Position numbers and translations under genes: made by a program. The notes under the pieces were generated by a model. It did not search any database. It was not told where the DNA came from and saw only the letters and a list, made by a program, of their open reading frames with translations. Of a DNA stretch of 64,000 nucleotides, positions 17,104-25,733 are shown piece after piece. Each line of letters opens with the position of its first letter. The first letter of the stretch is position 1. Where the stretch lies: assembly GCA_963765585.1 (NCBI GenBank), contig CAVXXB010000008.1, positions 861,832-925,831 of the forward strand, in the 5' to 3' direction. Origin of the DNA: CAVXXB01 sp963765585. Its GTDB lineage: Bacteria > Calditrichota > Calditrichia > JAJRVZ01.

Positions 17104-19724
17104 ATGGCAACGCCTCCTGGGGCGATTTTGACAATGATGGCGATCTGGATATTCTCATGGCCGGAAGCAGTACATTTGGTGTAGTCCAAACGCCATTTAC
17201 TGCAATCTACCTCAACACAGATAATTCCTTTGCAATGATGGATATGTATTTACCAGGATTAATTAGAGCCAACGCATTTTGGGCAGATTACGACAATGAT
17301 CATGATCTGGATTTTTTACTGATGGGAATCGATGAAAATCTTGAGTATGTCACAAAACTTTTCAAAAATAAAATTGAAGATCCAAATTCCATACCAGACA
17401 CTCCTGCCGGATTGACTGCGGAAGCCAGCGAAAACTCGATCATTTTCCACTGGCATCCAACTACTTATGATGAAACAGCTTCTCAGGCCCTGACATATAA
17501 TTTACGAATCGGTACTACACCGGGTGGATCGGAAATTAAATCTGCCATGTCGGATACCAGTGGTTACCGGCAAATAGTAAAAACCGGAAATGCGAATTAT
17601 GATACGACTTGGTCGTTAACCAATTTTGATCCTGGAATTTTTTACTACTGGAGTGTACAGGCTGTTGACAATAACTTTAGCGGATCCCGATTTGCCAATG
17701 AGCATAGTTTCTATTCTATACCCGAGTTGGAGGACGTCCTGGTTGTAACTAATAACAATGACTCCGGTGAAGGTTCACTCAGACAAGCCATGTTGGATGC
17801 AAATGAAATCACAGGTTTAGACACCATAGTTTTTGCACCAAATGTACGAGGATCTATTGTACTGGCTTCTAATTTGCCGCACATAGCGGAATCTGTTTCA
17901 CTTTTAGGACCTGGTGCAAATCTTCTTGCGATAGATGGTAATCAACAGTATCCAATATTTCGTTGTATAACAGGCCTGTCAATAAACTTATCTATCAAGG
18001 GATTAACCATAAAAAATGGCTATACAACACAACGTGGTGCCGGAATTAATGGAAATACAGATACATTACACATCTCAAACTGCGTCATTAAAGATAATGT
18101 TATTACGGATGAATATGGCGGTGGGATAAATAATGATAATGGCATTACTATAATCTATAATTCAACCATAAATAATAACCGCAGCGCAAAAGGAGGTGCA
18201 GGAATCCGTGTTCAGGGCGGTGAAATGTTCTTATTTGGATGTACGATCAGTAATAATCGCGTCGATGCTCCATCGATAATCGGTGGTGGTGGTATCTTAA
18301 CCGGGACAGATACTGAACTTATTAATTGCACAATCAGCGGTAATTATCATTCGAGTCATGGCGGTGGAATCTACATTTATGGCGAAGGCACAATCTGTGA
18401 ATTAAAATATGTGACAATTACAAATAACAATTCACCCACCGGTGGAGGCGTTCATGGATCTAATATTTCAAATATTTCAGCCACACATTGCATCATAGCA
18501 GGAAACACAGCTGAGACGGCAGGTCCGGACTATTTTGGGGCAGTTAACTCTAAAGGATATAATTTGATCCAGAGTACATCGAGTACAACAATTACAGGAG
18601 ATCTGACCGGAAATATTCTGGAAACCAATCCCATGCTTTATGGTCTCGCCAACAACGGTGGACCGACCTGGACACATGCACTTCAATCCGGAAGTCCGGC
18701 CATTGATGCCGGGAAGCCAGGCGCGGGAATTCCGAACGATCAACGCGGGAGTCAGCGCCCTCAGGATGGTGATGGTGATGGCCAGGCAGTACGGGATATT
18801 GGCGCCATAGAAAACATGAAAGATATAGATGACGATGGTATGCCTGATCTTGAAGAGGCCGGGCCCGAGGGAGATAATCTTGTTTATGACGGCAATAGTG
18901 ACGGTACACCTGATGGGGAGCAACCCGATGTCTCATCCTTCTTCAATTTTGACCGTTCTACTTATATAACACTTGAAGATCTGGATGGACGCCCACTAAA
19001 AGGCATACGAGTCGTTGAATTCCCCGAAGAGGATGAAGATGGTGGCGGCGGTGGCGGCTCACGAACTATTTGTTTTCCTTATGACGGTGGATTGGTATGT
19101 TATGCCAACGGTTGGGTTGGCTGGGGATATGCCAGTTCCGGAAAATCCAAAAGTACGAGTAGCACTGAACAAATAGCCGCTTTCGGTACCAGCAGCCGGC
19201 TGTATTTTCCTGCTGGAACACACCCGGATTTGTATACAATGTATGGTCCAACCCCAAAGATTCCGTATGACCATTATTTTGATTTCGCATATGATGGAAA
19301 AACCGGGGCAATTATCAAAGGTGACACTGTAACACTTCACTTTATTGATGGGCAACGTGGCGATGCAGACCTAACTGCCAATGGAGAAATTGTGGTTTGT
19401 AAAGGCGCAATTGGCTTGATTGCCACCGCGATTAGTAATTCGGATGAGGATTTGATTCCTGACAGATTTGAACTGATGCAAAATTATCCCAATCCGTTTA
19501 ATCCAGTAACGACCATACCATTCAATTTGCCTGCGCAAAGTGATGTATTACTCACCGTTTATAATATACTGGGGCAAAAGGTGATTACCCTGATTGATGA
19601 CAATTTACCTGCCGGCAGGCATCAGCATATCTGGCAGATACAAGACCTGGCTTCTGGGGTATACTTTTACAGAATTAAGGCAAATGAGTTTGTACAAACG
19701 CGGAAATTGGTCATATTGAAATAA
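17067..19724 (+). CDS. Giant surface protein, part 4: last VCBS repeats, Fn3, beta-helix, type IX sorting domain
   Basis: Two more VCBS-type repeats are followed by a second Fn3 domain (LTYNLRIGTTPGGSE, FYYWSVQAVDNNFSG) close in sequence to that in part 3. Next is a second beta-helix with GEGSLRQAMLDANE and INGNTDTLHISNCVIKDNV, the kind found in choice-of-anchor Q proteins, closing with AIDAGKPGAGIPNDQRG and DIGAIE. A calcium-binding thrombospondin-3-like stretch (DIDDDGMPDLEEAG) and a Gly-rich linker (DEDGGGGGGS) lead to the C-terminal sorting domain: NYPNPFNPVTTIPFNLP, GVYFYRIKANEF and RKLVILK. It is the outer-surface end of the same protein. Confidence 0.87.
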   Translation, partial: FTDTNADIQGIIDGNASWGDFDNDGDLDILMAGSSTFGVVQTPFTAIYLNTDNSFAMMDMYLPGLIRANAFWADYDNDHDLDFLLMGIDENLEYVTKLFKNKIEDPNSIPDTPAGLTAEASENSIIFHWHPTTYDETASQALTYNLRIGTTPGGSEIKSAMSDTSGYRQIVKTGNANYDTTWSLTNFDPGIFYYWSVQAVDNNFSGSRFANEHSFYSIPELEDVLVVTNNNDSGEGSLRQAMLDANEITGLDTIVFAPNVRGSIVLASNLPHIAESVSLLGPGANLLAIDGNQQYPIFRCITGLSINLSIKGLTIKNGYTTQRGAGINGNTDTLHISNCVIKDNVITDEYGGGINNDNGITIIYNSTINNNRSAKGGAGIRVQGGEMFLFGCTISNNRVDAPSIIGGGGILTGTDTELINCTISGNYHSSHGGGIYIYGEGTICELKYVTITNNNSPTGGGVHGSNISNISATHCIIAGNTAETAGPDYFGAVNSKGYNLIQSTSSTTITGDLTGNILETNPMLYGLANNGGPTWTHALQSGSPAIDAGKPGAGIPNDQRGSQRPQDGDGDGQAVRDIGAIENMKDIDDDGMPDLEEAGPEGDNLVYDGNSDGTPDGEQPDVSSFFNFDRSTYITLEDLDGRPLKGIRVVEFPEEDEDGGGGGGSRTICFPYDGGLVCYANGWVGWGYASSGKSKSTSSTEQIAAFGTSSRLYFPAGTHPDLYTMYGPTPKIPYDHYFDFAYDGKTGAIIKGDTVTLHFIDGQRGDADLTANGEIVVCKGAIGLIATAISNSDEDLIPDRFELMQNYPNPFNPVTTIPFNLPAQSDVLLTVYNILGQKVITLIDDNLPAGRHQHIWQIQDLASGVYFYRIKANEFVQTRKLVILK

Positions 19725-20044
19725 TTTCTCACAGGATAACAGATAAGGGATGAAATAGAACTCGGATAATGGATTAATGATTAACGCTGAAATAAATATT
19801 AAAGTTAAATTCGCAGGGACGCAAGAAAATCAATTCTGTTTTGCGTCTTTGCGGTTAGATGTCATTCTGAGCGGAACAAAGTGCAGCGAAGAATCTCCTG
19901 ATGATGGATGGAGATCCTTCGCTGACGCTCAGGATGACAGTAGAAGTAATCCCCAATATATATCCCACCCCACAAGATAATATTATCATATGATTTAAAT
20001 TTTTGATAGATTTGTTTTGCCATATAATCCAGGAGTTTTATACA
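19725..20044. other. Intergenic region with a TCCTTCGC-GGATGACA repeat
   Basis: No supported gene. At 19861-19940 lies a copy of a dispersed repeat: GTCATTCTGAGCGGAAC, GCAGCGAAGAATCTCC and, after a short spacer, GATCCTTCGCTGACGCTCAG with GATGACAG. The two ends are partly inverse to each other (GTCATTCTGAGC against GCTCAGGATGAC), so it can fold into a hairpin. A 67-codon open frame over it merely translates the repeat. GGAG upstream of 20045 is the ribosome site of the next gene. Confidence 0.6.
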
Positions 20045-20935
20045 ATGAAGGTATTACTGGTTTATAATCCATTTGCCGGTCATCAACGGGCAAAAAAAAT
20101 ACTTCCGCATATTGAAGCCGCTTTTGTCGATCGAAATATAAGATTTGATCTTGCGCTTACCGATTATCCCGAACACGCCACCGAAATTGTTAAACAAACT
20201 GATTTCAAAAATTATGATGGAATTGTCGCTGCCGGGGGCGATGGAACTCTTTTTGAGGTGATTAATGGATATTTCAAAAATAAATCTAAAACAAAAATTC
20301 CATTAGGTATACTTCCTGTCGGGACCGGTAATGCATTCGCACGTGATCTGGAGCTGGATAGTGACAATTGGGATAAAGCAATTGAAATTATTGCCGGGCA
20401 AAAACTTAAAAAAGTCGATGCAGGTTATTTTCAATCTCACGGTCAGGAATATTATTTTCTTAACATTCTCGGCCTGGGTTTTGTCGCTGACGTTACAGAA
20501 ACCGCAAACAAATTGAAGAAACTGGGTAATATTTCATATACGCTTGGAGTGTTACACAGGACATTTATGCTGAATTCCAATAAAATGTTCATTCAAATTG
20601 ACGGTCAATCTCTTGAGAGGAGATGCACATTCATCGAGGTTTCAAATACCCGCTATACTGCAAATTTCCTGATGGCACCTGATGCTAAAATTGATGACGG
20701 TTTGCTGGATGTCACCATAGCCGGTAAAATGTCACGACGAAGATTACTACAGTGTTTTCCAAAAATATTTACTGGCGAACACGTAAATCTGCCGGAAGTT
20801 GAAACTTACCAGGCCAGAGAGATAAAAATTGAGTGTGATGAGACCAAAGTATTGACACCTGATGGCGAGCTGATTGGAATAACACCAGTGAGCATTAAAT
20901 GTATTCGGGGTGCGGTGGAGGTGTTTTGGAAATAA
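20045..20935 (+). CDS. YegS/BmrU-family lipid (diacylglycerol) kinase
   Basis: Soluble lipid kinase that phosphorylates diacylglycerol or a related lipid. The DAGK catalytic domain begins VLLVYNPFAGHQRAKK, carries the nucleotide-binding GGDGTLFEVING and the PVGTGNAFARDL loop, and the C-terminal half shows APDAKIDDGLLDVTIAG typical of the family. ATG at 20045 (MKVLLVYNP) has AGGAG ten bases upstream and matches family starts; an in-frame ATG farther upstream (20003) lacks both. About 297 residues, normal length. It is flanked by repeat-rich gaps and looks monocistronic. Confidence 0.92.
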   Translation: MKVLLVYNPFAGHQRAKKILPHIEAAFVDRNIRFDLALTDYPEHATEIVKQTDFKNYDGIVAAGGDGTLFEVINGYFKNKSKTKIPLGILPVGTGNAFARDLELDSDNWDKAIEIIAGQKLKKVDAGYFQSHGQEYYFLNILGLGFVADVTETANKLKKLGNISYTLGVLHRTFMLNSNKMFIQIDGQSLERRCTFIEVSNTRYTANFLMAPDAKIDDGLLDVTIAGKMSRRRLLQCFPKIFTGEHVNLPEVETYQAREIKIECDETKVLTPDGELIGITPVSIKCIRGAVEVFWK

Positions 20936-20987
20936 TTGGAGTGATTTTGTCTGGGATAATTAAGAAATAATGTATTTAAATGTAACA

Positions 20988-21039
20988 CGTAGGGACACGG
21001 CCCCGCAAAACGCGGTCTTCGACATGCCGTGTCCCTACG
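20988..21039. repeat. Interspersed hairpin repeat, long form
   Basis: Arms CGTAGGGACACGG/CCGTGTCCCTACG enclose a 26-base insert that itself contains CCGC-AAAA-CGCGG. The same structure is at 25398-25447 with a paired change in the arms (GGGGCAC/GTGCCCC), and the short form is at 2822-2851. About 70 bases downstream (21105-21175) is a copy of the GAAGAATCTC...GGATCCTTCGC family. Confidence 0.85.
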
Positions 21040-21200
21040 CATGATGCCTTTGGAGTAAAGCGACATTTGGCAACACGTCTCTATAGTATATCCATTTTGT
21101 CTTTTTTGAGTGTAACGAAGAATCTCTTAATGGTCGGGGATCCTTCGCTAAAGCTCAGGATGACAAACACTCATAATCAAATAATAGGAACAGTAATTTC

Positions 21201-22541
21201 ATGAAACATATTTTTATTCTATCTACATTATACCTCATTTTTTTTCAACAATTTACAATTGCCCAGGAATCATATCAAAATAATTGGCCGCAATGGCGCG
21301 GCCCGTTGGCCACCGGCGCATCTCCATCCGGAAATCCACCGTTAAATTGGAGTGAAACACAGAATATCAAATGGAAGGTAATGATCCCGGGAAAAGGCCA
21401 TGCCACACCAATCATATGGAATAATCGAATATTTATTCTAACCTCGATTGCTGAAAGCGCCGAGGAATCTGGAATCTGGGATAAAATTGTTCAGTATTTT
21501 TCCGGCAATGATGAAGATATTCTAAAAACTAATATGGTACATCAATTTGCCGTTATTTGCATTGATCGTGATACAGGTGATTTTTTATGGCAAACCATTG
21601 TAAAGGAAGAGATCCCGCAAGAAGGCATTCATATTACCGCTACCTGGGCTTCAAATTCACCAGTCACTGATGGTGAATATATTTATGCCTACTTTGGTTC
21701 ACGTGGTTTATATTGTCTCGATTTTGATGGAAAAATTATCTGGCAAAAACATCTCGGGCCACTACAGAAAGCGGAAGAGTTAGGTGAAGGAAGTTCACCG
21801 GTTTTAGACAAAAATAGATTGTATCTGCTTCGTGACCATGAGGGTGATTCGTTTCTTTTTGCATTTGATAAACATACGGGAAATGAACTATGGAAAATTG
21901 CGCGGGATGAAATTACCACCTGGTCAACCCCATGTATAGTTGAAACTGAATCAGGTAATCAAATTATCACGAGTGGCAACCAGAGTGTTTGCAGTTACGA
22001 TGCGTTGACCGGGATTGTCATATGGGAATACAAGTGGTCGACCTACCGTCCGGTTGCCTCACCAGTTGCCAGCAAAGATATAGTATATGCAATGAATAGT
22101 TACCGGGGCAAATATCTGATGGCCATCGACTTCAATAATGCGGAAGGAAATATAGGCGATTCCAATTCCATTATTTGGAGCTATAAAAAGAATTTACCTT
22201 ATACACCCTCTCCCCTGCTATTTGAAGATAAACTTTATTTTTTGAAGGGTAGCACAGGCAATATCTCTTGTCTGAATGCTTTGAATGGGGAGGTAAACTA
22301 CACAGGGAATAAATTAGAAGACCTTGATGAGGTATTTGCTTCACCGGTCGCTGCCATGAATCGCGTATATATTTCCAGTTTAAATGGCAAGACTTATGTG
22401 ATTGATAATGGTGAATCGTTTAAAGTATTGGCTGTGAATACACTCGATGACAAGTTTGCCGCTTCGGCCGCTATTGTGGCAAATAGTATTTTTCTGCGGG
22501 GAGAGAAGTATTTGTATCGTATTGAGGAACAAGAAGATTGA
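21201..22541 (+). CDS. PQQ-like beta-propeller protein, exported
   Basis: 446 residues. A signal peptide (MKHIFILSTLYLIFFQQFTI) is followed by NWPQWRGPLATGASP, the usual opening of the PQQ-like WD-type propeller proteins common in Planctomycetes and FCB bacteria. Blade cores recur: VICIDRDTGDFLWQTIV, YCLDFDGKIIWQKHLG, FAFDKHTGNELWKIARD, YDALTGIVIWEYKW and SCLNALNGEVNYTG. No dehydrogenase motif or haem site is visible, so it is more likely a binding or scaffold protein than a quinoprotein enzyme. The partner is unknown. It is convergent with the porin gene that follows. Confidence 0.82.
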   Translation: MKHIFILSTLYLIFFQQFTIAQESYQNNWPQWRGPLATGASPSGNPPLNWSETQNIKWKVMIPGKGHATPIIWNNRIFILTSIAESAEESGIWDKIVQYFSGNDEDILKTNMVHQFAVICIDRDTGDFLWQTIVKEEIPQEGIHITATWASNSPVTDGEYIYAYFGSRGLYCLDFDGKIIWQKHLGPLQKAEELGEGSSPVLDKNRLYLLRDHEGDSFLFAFDKHTGNELWKIARDEITTWSTPCIVETESGNQIITSGNQSVCSYDALTGIVIWEYKWSTYRPVASPVASKDIVYAMNSYRGKYLMAIDFNNAEGNIGDSNSIIWSYKKNLPYTPSPLLFEDKLYFLKGSTGNISCLNALNGEVNYTGNKLEDLDEVFASPVAAMNRVYISSLNGKTYVIDNGESFKVLAVNTLDDKFAASAAIVANSIFLRGEKYLYRIEEQED

Positions 22542-22719
22542 ATAGAGATATTGAGACCCTGAAACAAGTTCAGGGTGACGTAATCGTCATCCCGAACTTG
22601 TTTCGGGATCTACTGAGGAATTTGTAATTAGTAATTGGTAATTTGTTTTAAATTATTTGATATCAGTTATCCAAGTTACGAGTTACAAGTTACTATTTAA
22701 ATTTAAAATTCACTCCCCA

Positions 22720-23748
22720 TCAATAAAATTCATAAAAGAATGTAATTCTCGGAATAATATCGGTTCCCGGTTTTATCCCGTCACTGTTTTCATCATAGAC
22801 GATCATTTCGATATTTGGTGTCAAATGGAATTGCTTTACCGGGAAATAATCAAATCCCAGAATGTATAATGTAGATTTGGCGGTGGGATCAAACGGTAAA
22901 TACGCCTGGGATTCAGCAAGTGCATTGGGACTGAACATACGATCAATACGTGCCACCATTCCCGTTTTTCTTGAAAATTTTGTGTGAAAAAATACGGAAA
23001 GCAGATCCAGCTGCTCATCATTTGCATCAATGACCTGTCTGGTCTGATGTGCATATTGTAGTCCAATAGCCATACTATCCTTTTTATAGGCAACAAATCC
23101 CTGATAGGTAAAGAAATCTGTGCTTCCGGTATTGTCATTCCAGTCTATATATCCCTCTGCTACTATTTCTGGAGTAAGATCATAACTGGCAGACAACATC
23201 AACTTTTTCCCGCTGTTCGTTTCCGATTTATTTCCGTTTCCATTAGCAATCATAACATGATAATGCAATTTATTTTCCTGGAGAAGTTTTCCCTGAACGG
23301 CAAACCCAAAATCTCTCGATGGCGCCCATCTCTGTAAATCCAGTGGCGTTTTTTCCAAAAAGCGATGGCCCCAGACTTTTTCAATCACAGTAAGCGTCGG
23401 CGGTTGCGAAATACCAAGATATGCCTTATGAGTCTCATTAATGTTCCACTTTATATATGCATCTTTTATATAGGGAATCAGCGCCACTGATGACGTGCCG
23501 AAATCACCAGCGGAGTTCATCTCCAGCCTGATTCTGGCTGAGAATGTTTCATCGATCGTATGTTCATAAGTCAGATATATGCGGCGAAACCAGAAGCCAT
23601 TTGAATTTTTTATTGTAGAATCATGATGCGCAGGTACAGTATAATAATCACCAAACATCAGTCCACTAAATTTATATGAACTTCCCTGAGCTGATAACAG
23701 CACGCATAAAATGGGGACAAACAGTATAATACGGACAATGATCTTCAT
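22720..23748 (-). CDS. Outer-membrane beta-barrel porin-like protein
   Basis: 342 residues with a signal peptide (KIIVRIILFVPILCVLLSAQ). The mature part alternates hydrophobic and polar residues as in barrel strands (GFWFRRIYLTYEHTI, FSARIRLEMNSAG, AYIKWNINETHKAYLGISQP, LMLSASYDLTPEIVAEGYID) and ends with an aromatic residue (RITFFYEFY), as outer-membrane proteins do for BAM recognition. The N-terminal strand pattern resembles phosphate-selective porin O/P relatives. The substrate cannot be deduced. It is transcribed alone on the minus strand; the 3' gap (22542-22719) holds an inverted repeat, ACAAGTTCAGGGTGACG facing CGTCATCCCGAACTTGT. Confidence 0.75.
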   Translation of the reverse strand: MKIIVRIILFVPILCVLLSAQGSSYKFSGLMFGDYYTVPAHHDSTIKNSNGFWFRRIYLTYEHTIDETFSARIRLEMNSAGDFGTSSVALIPYIKDAYIKWNINETHKAYLGISQPPTLTVIEKVWGHRFLEKTPLDLQRWAPSRDFGFAVQGKLLQENKLHYHVMIANGNGNKSETNSGKKLMLSASYDLTPEIVAEGYIDWNDNTGSTDFFTYQGFVAYKKDSMAIGLQYAHQTRQVIDANDEQLDLLSVFFHTKFSRKTGMVARIDRMFSPNALAESQAYLPFDPTAKSTLYILGFDYFPVKQFHLTPNIEMIVYDENSDGIKPGTDIIPRITFFYEFY

Positions 23749-24212
23749 ACGCCAATTCCTATCTATGTTCTATATTCTGGGGATTTAACTTGGTTTTTAT
23801 TTGTGATTAATTTGAAGATAATTTAATATTATGCTAATAATTTACTAATATTTTTCTTACAAATTTCTAATAATTTTTTAACCTGATATAGCCTGGTTAA
23901 TTCATAAAATTTACCACAAAGACTCGAAGGTACAAAGAAATAGAAATGGCGTCTTCTATTTATAAAATATTCTTATAACCCATTAATATTTATAACTTTG
24001 TGTCTTTGTGACTTAGTGGTTATGATTGATTTAGGCTAATAAGTAATCTCTTGCATAAAGATGCTAATACGTAAAAAAATAAAAATATTTACTCCTCAAC
24101 GTGAAGATGATTCTAAAATGTCGTAAATTATGGGTTAGGATTTTTGACAGATCATATGATGATATATCCGTTGAATACAATAAGTAATCCATAGAAAAAG
24201 AGGAGAATTAAA
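23749..24212. other. Divergent intergenic region with an ACCACAAAG-type inverted repeat
   Basis: 464 bases, AT-rich, between the divergent porin and aldolase genes, so it must hold both promoters; no convincing -35/-10 pair was identified. From 23912 to 24022 lies a dispersed repeat: ACCACAAAGACTCGAAGG at one end and CTTTGTGTCTTTGTGACTTA with GTGGT at the other, inverse to each other. The aldolase ribosome site (GAGGAG) is at about 24200. Confidence 0.6.
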
Positions 24213-25043
24213 ATGGGACTCAATATCGCACCCGGTGTTATTACCGGTGATCAGGTTCAGGAAGTATTTAAACATGCCAAGGCAAATAATTATGCACTTC
24301 CGGCAATCAATGTTACCGGATCCAACACAATCAATGCCACACTGGAGATCGCAGCGACAATCAATTCCCCGGTCATTATTCAGTTTTCAAACGGCGGTGC
24401 CGCATTTAATGCCGGCAAAGGATTAAGCAATGAAAATCAGGCAGCGGCTATTGCCGGGGCAGTCGCCGGGGCACAGCATATTCACATGCTGGCAGAAAAA
24501 TATGGCGCCCGTGTTATCTTACATACCGATCATGCGGCAAAAAAATTATTACCATGGATTGATGGTTTGTTGGATGCCGGTGAAAAATTTTATGCCCAAC
24601 ACGGTAAACCATTATACAGTTCACATATGCTCGATTTATCTGAAGAGCCATTAGAAGAAAATATTGCCATTAGCAAAAAATATCTGGAACGCATGAGTAA
24701 AATCGGAATGACGCTTGAGATCGAACTTGGTGTCACCGGTGGTGAAGAAGATGGCGTTGATAATACCGACATCGACAGTTCCAAACTGTATACCCAACCG
24801 GAAGAAGTTGCCTATGCGTATGAAGAATTGGGTAAAGTAAGTTCCAGTTTTACCATCGCCGCTGCCTTTGGAAATGTGCATGGTGTATATAAACCTGGGA
24901 ATGTAAAACTTACTCCAAAAATTTTGCACAACTCGCAAAAATTTATTGAAGAAAAATTCAACACAGAAAAAAATCCGGTTAATTTTGTATTTCATGGCGG
25001 CTCAGGTTCCAGCCTGGAAGAAATCCGTGAAGCAATCAGCTGA
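24213..25043 (+). CDS. fbaA: Fructose-bisphosphate aldolase class II, main N-terminal part (frameshifted)
   Basis: Zn-dependent aldolase of glycolysis and gluconeogenesis, splitting or forming fructose-1,6-bisphosphate. It follows E. coli FbaA closely: ALPAINVTGSNTINATLEIA, the zinc/active site VILHTDHAAKKLLPWIDGLL, the acid loop LEIELGVTGGEEDGVDN, and FGNVHGVYKPGNVKLTP with a zinc His. The last family motif, VFHGGSGSSLEEIREAIS, is cut by TGA. One extra base near 25040 would explain this: without it the sequence reads EAISDGVIKMN and continues in frame 1. GAGGAG lies 8 bases before the ATG. A break in such a central enzyme makes sequencing error likely. Confidence 0.9.
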   Translation: MGLNIAPGVITGDQVQEVFKHAKANNYALPAINVTGSNTINATLEIAATINSPVIIQFSNGGAAFNAGKGLSNENQAAAIAGAVAGAQHIHMLAEKYGARVILHTDHAAKKLLPWIDGLLDAGEKFYAQHGKPLYSSHMLDLSEEPLEENIAISKKYLERMSKIGMTLEIELGVTGGEEDGVDNTDIDSSKLYTQPEEVAYAYEELGKVSSSFTIAAAFGNVHGVYKPGNVKLTPKILHNSQKFIEEKFNTEKNPVNFVFHGGSGSSLEEIREAIS

Positions 25044-25284
25044 TGGCGTAATAAAAATGAATATCGACACTGATACCCAGTGGGCCTTCTGGGCTGGTAT
25101 TCGCAGTTACTATGAAGAGTTCAAAGGATATCTTCAGGGTCAGATTGGGAATCCGGAAGGTGATGACAAACCAAATAAGAAAAAATACGATCCACGTGTC
25201 TGGTTACGCAAGGCAGAGGAATCATTTATTGCACGCGCTCGTCAGGCCTTTGAGGATCTGAATAATGTAAATTCGGTTGGTTAA
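25042..25284 (+). CDS. fbaA: Fructose-bisphosphate aldolase class II, C-terminal part
   Basis: DGVIKMNIDTDTQWAFWAG (the NIDTD phosphate-binding motif), YLQGQIGNPEGDDKPNKK and YDPRVWLRKAEESFIARA are the C-terminal part of FbaA. They are in frame 1 directly after the break near 25040. With the upstream part the protein is about 357 residues, the normal length. This piece has no ribosome site of its own. Confidence 0.88.
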   Translation, partial: DGVIKMNIDTDTQWAFWAGIRSYYEEFKGYLQGQIGNPEGDDKPNKKKYDPRVWLRKAEESFIARARQAFEDLNNVNSVG

Positions 25285-25351
25285 TATATTTTTAGTATCT
25301 CGCAGAGGCGCAGAGACGCAGAGATACCAGGATAAAAATAATTAGATGTAG

Positions 25352-25447
25352 GGAACGGTCTGAGACCGTTCCGCGAATTGTAATATTATAAGATTACGTA
25401 GGGGCACGGCCCCGTAAAACGCGGTCTTCGACATGCCGTGCCCCTAC
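25352..25447. repeat. Two adjacent hairpin repeats between convergent aldolase and GH3 genes
   Basis: 25352-25372: GGAACGGTC-TGA-GACCGTTCC, a perfect hairpin. 25398-25447: long form of the GTAGGG family, arms GTAGGGGCACGG/CCGTGCCCCTAC around an insert nearly identical to that at 20988-21039. The arm change from GGGACAC to GGGGCAC is matched by GTGTCCC to GTGCCCC on the other side. Confidence 0.85.
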
Positions 25448-25457
25448 ATATGACGTT

Positions 25458-25733
25458 TTATTTTGTTACCAACGTTCCCATTAATCCCGATTGCGAATTT
25501 GTACCAACCCAAATATCAAAATTTCCCGGCTCTACAATAAATTTGCCGGTATTATCATAAAATCCCAATTCCTTATCGGTCAACACAAACTCCATCTTTC
25601 GAGATTCGCCGGCATCCAGCGATATTTTTTCAAATCCCTTTAATTCCTTCACCGGCCGGGCCACACTGCCCACCTTATCCCGGATATATAACTGGACTAC
25701 TTCTTCACCGGTAACTTTGCCAGAATTAGTCAC
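25458..25733 (-). CDS. GH3 beta-glucosidase, C-terminal Fn3-like domain (frameshifted)
   Basis: This is the fibronectin-III-like closing domain of a GH3 enzyme: TNSGKVTGEEVVQLYIRD, VGSVARPVKELKGFEKISLD and EPGNFDIWVGTNSQ. It follows the main part directly. The main frame ends at ...ESQLVS with a TGA near 25731, and this frame takes up as VTNSGK. One missing base near 25733 would restore a single protein; a GTG at the junction is probably not a real start. Confidence 0.85.
   Translation of the reverse strand: MTNSGKVTGEEVVQLYIRDKVGSVARPVKELKGFEKISLDAGESRKMEFVLTDKELGFYDNTGKFIVEPGNFDIWVGTNSQSGLMGTLVTK

Noticed and set aside
18477..18923. 148-codon minus-strand frame within the surface-protein gene
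   Set aside because: The plus strand here encodes an uninterrupted beta-helix; the opposite frame is a by-product of codon usage.
19777..19980. 67-codon open frame on the plus strand
   Set aside because: It translates a dispersed intergenic repeat (copies at 21105 and 45734) and has no ribosome site or family resemblance.
24144..24181. Sigma-70 promoter of the aldolase gene (TTGACA at 24144)
   Set aside because: The possible -10 hexamers lie 5, 13 or 26 bases downstream, none near 17; FCB promoters also differ from this consensus.
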